Origin: an uncultured Actinomycetes bacterium
GTDB lineage: Bacteria > Actinomycetota > Coriobacteriia > Coriobacteriales > Atopobiaceae
DNA length: 45,548 nucleotides
NCBI GenBank assembly: GCA_900314645.1
Contig: OMWB01000023.1
Location: 1-45,548, forward strand
Direction of reading: 5' to 3'
The position numbers and the translations under genes are program-made. The notes under the pieces were generated by a model. It did no database searches. It was not told the DNA's origin and saw only the letters and a program-made list of their open reading frames with translations. The first letter of the stretch is position 1; each line of letters starts with the position of its first letter. Shown here piece after piece: positions 31,756 through 39,075 of this stretch.

Positions 31756-31834
31756 CGTTGGGACGCAAGGGATACTCCCCTTTGTCCCAGGCACGGCGCC
31801 TGGGACAAAGGGGAGTATCCCTTGCGTCCCAACG
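31756..31834. repeat. 37-bp inverted repeat with GGGACGC / GGATACTCC core
   Basis: Arms 31756-31792 and 31798-31834 are perfect 37-bp reverse complements around a 5-nt loop. Its units (CGTTGGGACGC...GTCCCAGG) resemble the second repeat family but with a different core, so it is an outlier of that family. It lies between the PTS terminator and the AKR gene. Confidence 0.88.
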
Positions 31835-31887
31835 AGGTGTCGTATACTGAGTTCACCAACTACATATCCTTTGGGGGAAGGACCGCT

Positions 31888-32925
31888 ATGAACACCGTCA
31901 CGCTTGGCTCCACCGGCATCACTGTTGTCCAGAACGCGTTCGGAGCACTTCCCATCCAGCGCACACCTGTTGACGAGGCCGTTCGCATCCTGCGTCGCGC
32001 GTACGAGGGCGGCATGCGCTACTTCGACACGGCCCGCGCCTACTCCGATAGCGAGGAGAAGCTGGGCCTCGCCTTTGGTGACGGCTGGCTCAAGCGCGAG
32101 GACATCTACCTCGCCACCAAGACGCAGGCCAAGACGCCCGAGAAGTTCCGCGAGGACCTCGATACCTCGCTTGCCAAGCTCAAGACTGACTACATCGACG
32201 TTTATCAGTTCCACATGGCGGGCCAGGTGTGGGCACCGGGCGACGGAACCGGTATGTACGAGGCCATGCTCGAGGCCAAGGAAGCCGGCAAGATTCGCCA
32301 CATCAGCATCACGGCGCACAAGATCGGCGTGGCAGAGGATGCCGTGAAGAGCGGCCTGTATGAGACGCTCCAGTTCCCCTTCTCGTATCTAGCGGGCGAG
32401 CGCGACCTCAACCTCGTCAAGCTCTGCGAAGAGCACAACGTGGGCTTCATCTGCATGAAGGGGCTGGCAGGCGGCCTCATCAACAACTCGCGCGCCGCGA
32501 TGGCCTTCATGACCGAGCATCCGTGGGCTCTTCCCATCTGGGGCATCCAGCGCATGAGCGAGCTCGAGGAGTGGCTCTCCTTCATGGACGACACGCCCGT
32601 CTACGACGACGAGCTCAAGGCGTTCGTCGAGCGCGAGCGCGCCGAGCTTATGGGTGAGTTCTGTCGTGGGTGCGGCTACTGCATGCCCTGTCCCGTGGGT
32701 ATCCAGATCAACAACTGCGCACGCATGTCACTGATGCTGCGTCGTGCCCCGTCCGCCAGCTGGCTGAACGAGCACTGGCAGGCCGAGATGGCAAAGATTC
32801 CCGATTGCCTGCACTGCAACCAGTGCCATCGCAAGTGTCCCTACGAGCTTGACACACCCGCGCTTCTGGAGAAGAACTACGAGGACTACCAGCGCGTCCT
32901 CGCCGGAGAGATCTCCGTGGCGTAA
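31888..32925 (+). CDS. Aldo/keto reductase with C-terminal 4Fe-4S clusters
   Basis: A 345-residue oxidoreductase joining an aldo/keto reductase barrel (residues 1-250) to a ferredoxin-like tail. The AKR tetrad is visible as D47 and Y52 (in YFDTARAYSD), K78 (in ATKTQAK) and H109 (in YQFHM). The tail carries two Cys clusters, C259-x2-C262-x2-C265-x2-C268 and C307-x2-C310-x2-C313-x3-C317, the latter followed by P-Y, consistent with two [4Fe-4S] centres. Such proteins use NAD(P)H and may exchange electrons with ferredoxin. It probably reduces a carbonyl formed in this sugar locus. ATG at 31888 behind GGGGAAGGA. Confidence 0.93.
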   Translation: MNTVTLGSTGITVVQNAFGALPIQRTPVDEAVRILRRAYEGGMRYFDTARAYSDSEEKLGLAFGDGWLKREDIYLATKTQAKTPEKFREDLDTSLAKLKTDYIDVYQFHMAGQVWAPGDGTGMYEAMLEAKEAGKIRHISITAHKIGVAEDAVKSGLYETLQFPFSYLAGERDLNLVKLCEEHNVGFICMKGLAGGLINNSRAAMAFMTEHPWALPIWGIQRMSELEEWLSFMDDTPVYDDELKAFVERERAELMGEFCRGCGYCMPCPVGIQINNCARMSLMLRRAPSASWLNEHWQAEMAKIPDCLHCNQCHRKCPYELDTPALLEKNYEDYQRVLAGEISVA

Positions 32926-32956
32926 TGCCACGAGGGCCTGTCCGTCGTAATGCGGT

Positions 32957-33235
32957 CTACGGTCGGGGATACTTGTCCTTGTCGAAGAGCGGGGGCCATG
33001 TGGGCATGCCGTAGGGCTTTACCTGGCAGAACATGACGTTGCCCAGCGGGGGACGACGCAGTGCCGCCTTCAGGCCGTCCACGGCAGTCCAGTAGTTCTC
33101 GGCAGTGCAGTCAAACACGTAGGTATTGAAGCTCTCAGTTCCCACAAACGTATATACCGGATCCGCAATCTCGGACACGTACCGCAGCACGTACTCCTTG
33201 AACGCCGGGTTGACCGGCTGCACGACTACCTTCAA
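32957..33235 (-). CDS. Small hypothetical protein (92 aa)
   Basis: Not recognised. The 92-residue product begins with a beta-strand-like KVVVQPVNPAFKEYVLRYVSEI and ends with GMPTWPPLFDKDKYPRP. No signal or membrane segment is seen. I prefer the TTG at 33235 as start because GGGGGAGGG lies 7 bp before it; the upstream ATG at 33259 lacks a site and would add MSARGRAL. It lies convergent with the aldo/keto reductase and is a single gene. Confidence 0.6.
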   Translation of the reverse strand: MKVVVQPVNPAFKEYVLRYVSEIADPVYTFVGTESFNTYVFDCTAENYWTAVDGLKAALRRPPLGNVMFCQVKPYGMPTWPPLFDKDKYPRP

Positions 33236-33321
33236 AAGCGCCCTCCCCCTTGCACTCATGCGTTGAGAAAGAGTATGACGTATGACGAACGAAGATGAGT
33301 TGGGATAGTATCACCTACCGC

Positions 33322-33342
33322 ACCAGAGGGGCGGACCCTCTG
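33322..33342. repeat. Short hairpin upstream of anchored HAD gene
   Basis: CCAGAGGG / CCCTCTGG with 5-nt loop. It lies in the 226-bp gap between the divergent 92-aa gene and the HAD phosphatase gene. A TATAAT box is at 33421-33426 with no clear -35 element. Otherwise the gap shows nothing. Confidence 0.55.
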
Positions 33343-33461
33343 GTCCCGCCACAAGTCTCGCTAACCGCAAATGGTATGGTGAAAGCTCTGAGAGGTAGGC
33401 CGCGGCGTAGCGGAGCTGCCTATAATACTGCGTCAGCGCGTTTTCGTAAGAAAGGATTGAT

Positions 33462-34676
33462 ATGGATAGCGAAAACAAACTCGTCCCAAGCTACTGGCGC
33501 ATCGTCGCCATCGCAGCGCTCTGCTGCTGCGCGCTTCTTTGCGGATTGTACTTCTCCAAGCCTGCGACGCAGAACCTTGGTGTCGTGGCATCTGACGGAA
33601 GCGAGGCAACCGAAGAGGCAACGACTGAGGAAGGCACGACCGAAGGTGCCGGCCTCGAGCTCGTCACCGATGACGAGGATCCCCTGAGCCTCTGGACCGC
33701 AGACTCCGCCGCAAAGCAGGCGCTCATCGACTACGTCACCACCGTCACCGACGAGTCCTCCCCCGACTTCATCCCCGTCGAGGACCGCGTGGCCACCTTT
33801 GACATCGACGGCACGCTGCTCAACGAGACGGACCCCAACTACTTCGACTACACCCTGCTGGTGCACCGCGTGCTCGAGGATCCCAACTACATCGACCAGG
33901 CCTCTGACTTCGAGAAGTCCGTCGCCAACAAGATCGTGGACCAGAACGAGAACGGAACCAAGTACTCCGAGCTTCCCGTCGAGCACGGCCAGGCCGTCGC
34001 GAGCGCCTTCAAGGGCATGACCGTCGACGAGTTCTACGACTACGTGCACGAGTTTGCCAAGAGCGAGATGCCCAGCTACGAGAACATGCTGCGCGGCGAG
34101 TCTTTCTACGCTCCCATGGTGCAGGTGGTCCAGTATCTACAGGCCAACGATTTCGACGTCTACATGATGTCCGGCACCGACCGCCTCATCATGCGCGGTG
34201 TCTTCAGCTCTGAGCTGTGCCCCATCAACGTCCCGCTCAACCACATCCTGGGTTCCGACGAGTCCCTCGTGGGCTCCGCGCAGGGCGATTCCGACGGTCT
34301 TGACTACACCTTTGGCCAGGACGAGAAGCTCGTTCTCGGCGGTGACTTCCTCATGAAGACCCTCAAGGAGAACAAGGTCTACATCATCCAGCGCGAGATT
34401 GCCAAGCAGCCGGTGCTCTCCTTTGGCAACAGCTCGGGCGACTTCGCCATGGACAACTACGCGCTGAGCAACCCCACCTACAAGTCCGCGGCCTTCCAGC
34501 TCTGCTGCGACGACCTCGAGCGCGAGAACGGCAACATGTCCAAGGCCGATTCCATGTACGCTGACTGCGAGGCCAACGGCTACATCCCCGTCTCCATGAA
34601 GAACGACTGGACCACCATCTATCCTGAGGGTGTTGTCTACACGGGCGCCGCGGAGGCCGTTGCTGACGCTGCGTAA
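33462..34676 (+). CDS. Membrane-anchored HAD-superfamily phosphatase
   Basis: A 404-residue protein with a signal-anchor (hydrophobic residues 11-30, ending ...CCCALLCGLYF) and an exported HAD domain. After an acidic Thr/Glu-rich linker (about 45-75), motif I is ATFDIDGTLLNE (nucleophile D114, D116); motif IV is SFGNSSGDFAM near residue 325. The MMSGTDRLI segment near 235 fits motif II. It is therefore an extracytoplasmic phosphatase acting outside the membrane, unlike the cytoplasmic HAD proteins nearby. The cluster of Cys in the anchor could make it a lipoprotein, but no classical lipobox is visible. ATG at 33462 behind AAAGGA. It ends just before a bidirectional terminator. Confidence 0.85.
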   Translation: MDSENKLVPSYWRIVAIAALCCCALLCGLYFSKPATQNLGVVASDGSEATEEATTEEGTTEGAGLELVTDDEDPLSLWTADSAAKQALIDYVTTVTDESSPDFIPVEDRVATFDIDGTLLNETDPNYFDYTLLVHRVLEDPNYIDQASDFEKSVANKIVDQNENGTKYSELPVEHGQAVASAFKGMTVDEFYDYVHEFAKSEMPSYENMLRGESFYAPMVQVVQYLQANDFDVYMMSGTDRLIMRGVFSSELCPINVPLNHILGSDESLVGSAQGDSDGLDYTFGQDEKLVLGGDFLMKTLKENKVYIIQREIAKQPVLSFGNSSGDFAMDNYALSNPTYKSAAFQLCCDDLERENGNMSKADSMYADCEANGYIPVSMKNDWTTIYPEGVVYTGAAEAVADAA

Positions 34677-34745
34677 GCAGTGAAACACGCTCGAAGAGCC
34701 TCAACAGCGTTTGATTGAGGCCCCCTGCCGATACGGCTAGCCAGA

Positions 34746-34785
34746 AAACTGCCCCCTTCGCACTGAGATGCGAAGGGGGCAGTTT
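34746..34785. terminator. Bidirectional terminator
   Basis: Perfect 17-bp stem AAACTGCCCCCTTCGCA / TGCGAAGGGGGCAGTTT with a 6-nt loop and short A/T ends on both sides, between the convergent anchored HAD gene and the sucrose operon HAD gene. Confidence 0.88.
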
Positions 34786-34799
34786 CCATACGTCAGACC

Positions 34800-35699
34800 T
34801 TAGAGATGGTAGGCCTCGCCACGCAGGGCCGCCTCCAGCCACTTGGCCACGCCGTCACCGGCGATGTCGTCAACGACGACGTCGGCGATGGCCTTCACCT
34901 CGTCGGAGGCGTTACCGACGGCCACGAAGGTGCCGACGTAGGGACGCATGGGCAGGTCGTTGCCCGAGTCGCCAAAGCACACCAGCTGGCTCTTGTCCAA
35001 CCCGAGCTGGGTCATCACCCACTCGATGCCCGACCCCTTCTCGACGCCCAAGAGTGTGATCTCGATCTCTGTGGGAGTGACGACGGCAATCTGCAGGTCG
35101 CCACGGGCTTCGAGCTGGGCCACGCAGCGCTTGAGGTCGTCCTCGGTGTCAAAGCAGGCGCCCATCTTCTCCACGAAGTTGGTCTCGTCGTCCACGAACT
35201 CGAGGGCCGGGGTGATGTCGTCGACGATGAGCTTGTTCTTCTGGCTGGTGATCTCGAGGCTCAGGGCCTCGTCCGTCAGCCGGTCGCTGTTCTCCACGCG
35301 ATGCACAGCCTGCGTCATGTACGACACGAGGCGGTTCTCGAAGTAGGCACTGATGGAGGTCAGGCAGTTGAGACCAGCACCCTCCTCGTGCAGCCATGAC
35401 GCGAGCTCGAGGGCCGTCTTCTTGGGGATGGCCTTGGAGAGCAGATGGTTGCCCAAGGGGTCAATGATCTGGCCTCCGTTGACGGTGATGAAGAGGTCCA
35501 TACTGCCGTACTTGAGGATGTCGGGCACGATGGGGAAGTTGCGGCCGGTGCAGACGACGTTTACGCATCCGGCGCGCGTCGCGCTCTCCATGGCTGCAAT
35601 GGTGCGCGGCGAGATGTACTCGAGGTTGAGGATGGTGCCATCAAGGTCGTAAAACGCCGCACCGATGCCGTTTGGACACTGAGGGTTTGCTGGAAGCAT
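34800..35699 (-). CDS. HAD-IIB (Cof-type) phosphatase of the sucrose operon
   Basis: A 299-residue HAD hydrolase, likely removing phosphate from a sugar phosphate made by the neighbouring enzymes. Motif I is FYDLDGTILN (nucleophile D18, D20), motif II region VCTGRNF, motif IV VCFGDSGNDLPM near residue 250, followed by VAVGNASDEVK. The N-terminal 10 residues (MLPANPQCPN) are unusual. The ATG at 35699 follows AAAGGAG and lies 11 bp after the sucrose phosphorylase stop, so it is the last gene of the GH32-sucrose phosphorylase operon. Its cellular substrate is inferred from that context only. Confidence 0.9.
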   Translation of the reverse strand: MLPANPQCPNGIGAAFYDLDGTILNLEYISPRTIAAMESATRAGCVNVVCTGRNFPIVPDILKYGSMDLFITVNGGQIIDPLGNHLLSKAIPKKTALELASWLHEEGAGLNCLTSISAYFENRLVSYMTQAVHRVENSDRLTDEALSLEITSQKNKLIVDDITPALEFVDDETNFVEKMGACFDTEDDLKRCVAQLEARGDLQIAVVTPTEIEITLLGVEKGSGIEWVMTQLGLDKSQLVCFGDSGNDLPMRPYVGTFVAVGNASDEVKAIADVVVDDIAGDGVAKWLEAALRGEAYHL

Positions 35700-35710
35700 C
35701 GCTTACTCCT

Positions 35711-37132
35711 TTACGAGCAGGTGATCTCGTAGGTGTGGTCCTTCAGGTTGGCGCTGAGCTGTGCCCACGCGTCGCCGGCGGTGCGGCGGACGCAGAAGGC
35801 GCCGTCCTCGCCGCAGGTAACCTCCATGTCACCCTCGACGTCGAAGGCGGGATGGCTGTTGCGGAACTCCATCAGGCGGACGAGCTCGGACACGACCGGA
35901 CGCTTGACCTCGCCGGCAATCTCGTCCTTCGAGTAGTAGTGACGGTTGATGTTGCGGCCTTCCTTGGTCGCCTCAAGGAGCTCGAGGTCGTTCTTGCCGG
36001 CGAGCAGGCCCACGTAGTAGACCATGGGGATGCCACGGGCGAACATCTGGATGGCGCGGGCGAGGTCATAGGCCTGGTCGTCGTTGCCCAGCGCGCTGTA
36101 GTAGGTGGTGTTCACTTGGTAGATGTCCAGGTTGTTGTAGGCCTCGGTGTTGTAGATCTTCTTGACGTTGGCGCCCTCGGAGAACATCTTCTCCTTGACC
36201 CAATCGGTCTGATCGTCAGGCAGCAGGTCCTTCACGTCCACGATGCCCAAGCCGTCATGGGTGTCGAGTGTGGTGAACTGGTGTTTCGGGCTCATCTCCA
36301 TCCAGCGCTTCAGATACTGGCCGTCGCCCGAGTACAGGGCGTGCAGGGTGAGCACGGGCAGCGCGAAGTCGTACACCCAGTAGCCCATCTCGGAGACCTT
36401 GAACTGCATGGTATAGTGCTCGTGGATCTCGGGCAGCACCATGATGTCGTCGCCCAGCACCTCCTGCATGGCGTCGAGCAGGTTAGACGTGTCGGGCTGC
36501 TCGAAGAAGCAGCTGCCGCCCGCGCGCTTGCAGGCGTAGGCGAAGGCGTCCAGGCGGATGATGGAGGCGCCGTTGGCGGCCATGTTCTCGAGCGTCTCGC
36601 GGAAGAAGCGCTGGGCGCGCTCGCTCTTCACGTTGATATCGATCTGCTCCTCGCCGAAGGTGCACCAGACCTTCTCGGTGGTGCCGTCGGCGAACTCGGC
36701 CTCGACGTACGGCGCGCGCGGCTTGCGCTTGTAGATGGCGTCGACCTGCTCGTCCGTGGGGAAGCCGCCCTCGGCTGCCCAGAAGTCCTTGTAGCGGATG
36801 AAGAAGTCGGCAAACTCGCTGTCGTCCTTCTTGGCCAGGAAGTCCTGGAAGTACGGGCTCTGGCGCGAGATGTGGTTGATCATGAAGTCGAACATGAGGT
36901 AGCGGTCGTCGCCAATCGCCTTGACGTCCTCCCAGCCACCGAAGTCGGGGTCGACGATGTCGTAACGCATGGGGGCGAACCCGCGGTCGGCCGAGCTCGG
37001 GAAGAACGGCAGGATGTGCACGCCGCCCACTGCCTTGTCGAAGTGGGTGTCGAGCACCTCCTTGAGGTCCGTTAGGTTCTCGCCCAGGCTGTCGGCATAG
37101 GTGATGATCATGCACTTGTTGGTAAGCTTCAT
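35711..37132 (-). CDS. Sucrose (6-phosphate) phosphorylase, GH13
   Basis: A 473-residue GH13_18 enzyme that cleaves sucrose with phosphate to glucose-1-phosphate and fructose. Family landmarks are VHILPFFPSSADRGFAPMRY, DFMINHISRQSPYF, the nucleophile D195 in IIRLDAFAYA and the acid/base E235 in VLPEIHEHY. A PTS-imported substrate would carry phosphate, so it may be a sucrose 6F-phosphate phosphorylase; sequence alone cannot separate the two. The ATG at 37132 follows TAGGAGTCC. It lies 93 bp after the GH32 gene and 11 bp before the HAD gene, in one operon. Confidence 0.93.
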   Translation of the reverse strand: MKLTNKCMIITYADSLGENLTDLKEVLDTHFDKAVGGVHILPFFPSSADRGFAPMRYDIVDPDFGGWEDVKAIGDDRYLMFDFMINHISRQSPYFQDFLAKKDDSEFADFFIRYKDFWAAEGGFPTDEQVDAIYKRKPRAPYVEAEFADGTTEKVWCTFGEEQIDINVKSERAQRFFRETLENMAANGASIIRLDAFAYACKRAGGSCFFEQPDTSNLLDAMQEVLGDDIMVLPEIHEHYTMQFKVSEMGYWVYDFALPVLTLHALYSGDGQYLKRWMEMSPKHQFTTLDTHDGLGIVDVKDLLPDDQTDWVKEKMFSEGANVKKIYNTEAYNNLDIYQVNTTYYSALGNDDQAYDLARAIQMFARGIPMVYYVGLLAGKNDLELLEATKEGRNINRHYYSKDEIAGEVKRPVVSELVRLMEFRNSHPAFDVEGDMEVTCGEDGAFCVRRTAGDAWAQLSANLKDHTYEITCS

Positions 37133-37225
37133 GTGGACTCCTATCTTCGTCTCTTTCTTGCACTGCCTTAACCCGCTGAAGCTGGCGCGGGCGATGGCCA
37201 CGCGCTGGCTCAGCGGGCTCTATAC

Positions 37226-38728
37226 CTAATGAGAGATGGTCAGGTTCCAACCGGGCATCGTGAGGATGGGTGCCTGGCTCGCGGCCCGCTCATACATCTG
37301 GGCCATAGTGTTCTCCATGGGATAGGCAACGCCATGCGCGTCGAAGGTGCTGGCGACGGCGAGGTCAGCCTTCTCGGGCCCAAACCAGCGCGACGCAAAG
37401 GTCTCGGCCCCGTTATTGGCAAAGATCTCGATGGCTGAGCCGTCCACAAGTATCCGCAGGTCACTGAGGGTGTCCAGCGGAATGGAACGGTCCTTGCGCC
37501 CCGCTGCCGAGGCCTCGTCCAAGTAGCGGATGCCCAAGCGCCCCTTCTCAAAGAACACCTCGAAGCTTCCGTCAAAGGTGAGGGCGCCCTCGCCTCGGAC
37601 GTCCGTCAGCACGATGTCTGCAAAGCGTCCTTCCATAGTGGCGAGGCCCTGCAGGACGTGCGCCTCGCCGCGCAGCGCCTCCAGCTCCCCTACGGGGTTT
37701 TGCAACAGGCGGCCGTCGCAGCGGCGGGTGACCACGCGCGGCACGGTCATGCAATGCCACCAGTCGAGGCCGTCGGGCACGCTGGTGTAGTTATCGTCAA
37801 AGGTGCCCATCCAGCCGACCAGAATAGTGCGGCCCGCGTCGTCGACGAAGACCTGAGGAGCGTAGAAGTCATGGCCAAAGTCCCACTGGACGAAGGTGCG
37901 CTCGTCGACGACGAGGGTGTCGAGGAGGCGCTGGCCTTCTGGCAGCTCGAAGTAGCCCGGTGTCCAGCGGTTGAACCAGCGGTCCTGCAGACGCGGGAGT
38001 CCCTGCGGTGAGATGGCGAGGTACTCGCGACCGTCCAGGCGCACGATGTTGGGGCACTCCCACACGAAGCCAAACGAGTACTCGGAGTCAATGAAGTGAC
38101 AGAAGGTCCAGTTGATTCCGTCGTCGAGGTCCGACTCGTAGAGCAGGCACATGCCACGATTGTCGATGTGGCGACCACCCAGAAGCATCTGACGCTTGCC
38201 GTCCTGCTCCCAGACCTTGGGGTCGCGCACGTGGCAGGTGCACTCCTCAGGGTAGTCACTGTTATGCATCAGCACCTGACGCGGACCCATGCGCAAGGCT
38301 CCTTCAGGGCCCTCGGGGTCGGGCTCGGCGAGACAGGTGATGGTGTTCTGCTCACGCCCGGCGTAGACGTAGTCGAAGTCCTTGGGACTGTGGCCCTGCA
38401 CGGGAGCGACCACGTTGCCCGTGTAGTAGATGCGCAGCTGGTCGCCACCATCAGGTGCGGCACCCTTTTCGACAAACGCGCTGCCCGAGAACACGCCGTG
38501 ACGGTCTTCGGGGATCGAGGGCTGCAGGGGCACGCCGTCGTACGTCCAATGAAGCAGGTCAGGCGAGGAGAAGAGCCCCCACGCCTTTTGGTCGACGGTG
38601 GGCCAGTTGTGGTCGTACTGGTAGAAGAAGTAGTAACGACCGCGGAACTGGCAGAGACCGTTTGGGTCGTTGAGCCAGTTGCGCGGCGAGCGGAGGTGGA
38701 AGCCTAACTCCCAACTTTGGTTGGACAT
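37226..38728 (-). CDS. GH32 sucrose-6-phosphate hydrolase/fructosidase 1
   Basis: A 500-residue cytoplasmic GH32 enzyme that hydrolyses sucrose(-6-phosphate) or beta-fructosides. The nucleophile motif WLNDPNGLCQF is at about residues 18-28, the transition-state stabiliser is in CHVRDPKVW and the acid/base Glu in WECPNIV. The C-terminal beta-sandwich (about 330-500) is complete, with the family signature VDGSAIEIFANNG. The start at 38728 follows ACAGGAGCG. It is first in the operon with sucrose phosphorylase and a HAD phosphatase. No signal peptide, so substrate must be imported first, matching the PTS. Confidence 0.95.
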   Translation of the reverse strand: MSNQSWELGFHLRSPRNWLNDPNGLCQFRGRYYFFYQYDHNWPTVDQKAWGLFSSPDLLHWTYDGVPLQPSIPEDRHGVFSGSAFVEKGAAPDGGDQLRIYYTGNVVAPVQGHSPKDFDYVYAGREQNTITCLAEPDPEGPEGALRMGPRQVLMHNSDYPEECTCHVRDPKVWEQDGKRQMLLGGRHIDNRGMCLLYESDLDDGINWTFCHFIDSEYSFGFVWECPNIVRLDGREYLAISPQGLPRLQDRWFNRWTPGYFELPEGQRLLDTLVVDERTFVQWDFGHDFYAPQVFVDDAGRTILVGWMGTFDDNYTSVPDGLDWWHCMTVPRVVTRRCDGRLLQNPVGELEALRGEAHVLQGLATMEGRFADIVLTDVRGEGALTFDGSFEVFFEKGRLGIRYLDEASAAGRKDRSIPLDTLSDLRILVDGSAIEIFANNGAETFASRWFGPEKADLAVASTFDAHGVAYPMENTMAQMYERAASQAPILTMPGWNLTISH

Positions 38729-38761
38729 CGCGTCGCTCCTGTCGTGCCTGTGTGACTAGTC

Positions 38762-38782
38762 ATTGTGAGCATAGGCCACAAT
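38762..38782. promoter_or_regulatory. lac-operator-like inverted repeat
   Basis: ATTGTG-N9-CACAAT, 34 bp upstream of the first GH32 start. This resembles LacI-family operators. A further GAGAACGATTC stretch at 38802-38812 resembles half of the palindrome before the second GH32 gene. Confidence 0.5.
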
Positions 38783-39039
38783 TGAGCAGCGTGGTTGGTG
38801 CGAGAACGATTCCACCCCGTCTGCTCGGGGAGTGGTGTCTAGAGGCCTTCTGCCATGCGTTTCGGTGCGCCACCGGGCCGCGCTGTCGGGAGGATGGACT
38901 GTTAGTTTCTACAAGGAGTGATGGCCATGCAGTCCGTAGCGTTTGCGACATAAGGCATCGCCTTACGGGGAACCGCCAACCGAGGGGACGGTCGCAGATG
39001 CGGCCCTCCCCTCTCTTATGCACGAGCCCCGTGTCATAC

Positions 39040-39053
39040 TGAGAACGTTCTCA
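39040..39053. promoter_or_regulatory. Perfect operator palindrome before GH32 gene 2
   Basis: TGAGAACGTTCTCA, perfect 14-bp palindrome 22 bp before the second GH32 start. It differs from the PTS operator, which supports two regulators with distinct specificities. Confidence 0.65.
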
Positions 39054-39075
39054 CCTTGTCGAGAGGAGCCCAACC

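Larger units (their letters stand above)
38729..39075. other. Divergent GH32 control region
   Basis: This 347-bp gap lies between two divergent GH32 genes. It holds the lac-operator-like repeat near the left edge, a palindrome near the right edge (39040-39053), a TAAGGC-ATC-GCCTTA hairpin (38951-38965) and a 10-codon mini-frame MAMQSVAFAT (38921-38953) with AAGGAG upstream. No longer gene is supported. Confidence 0.6.

Noticed and set aside
33259..33261. ATG start for the 92-aa gene
   Set aside because: No ribosome binding site; the TTG at 33235 has a good one.
35672..37075. 467-codon plus-strand frame under sucrose phosphorylase
   Set aside because: Antisense shadow of a clear GH13 gene.
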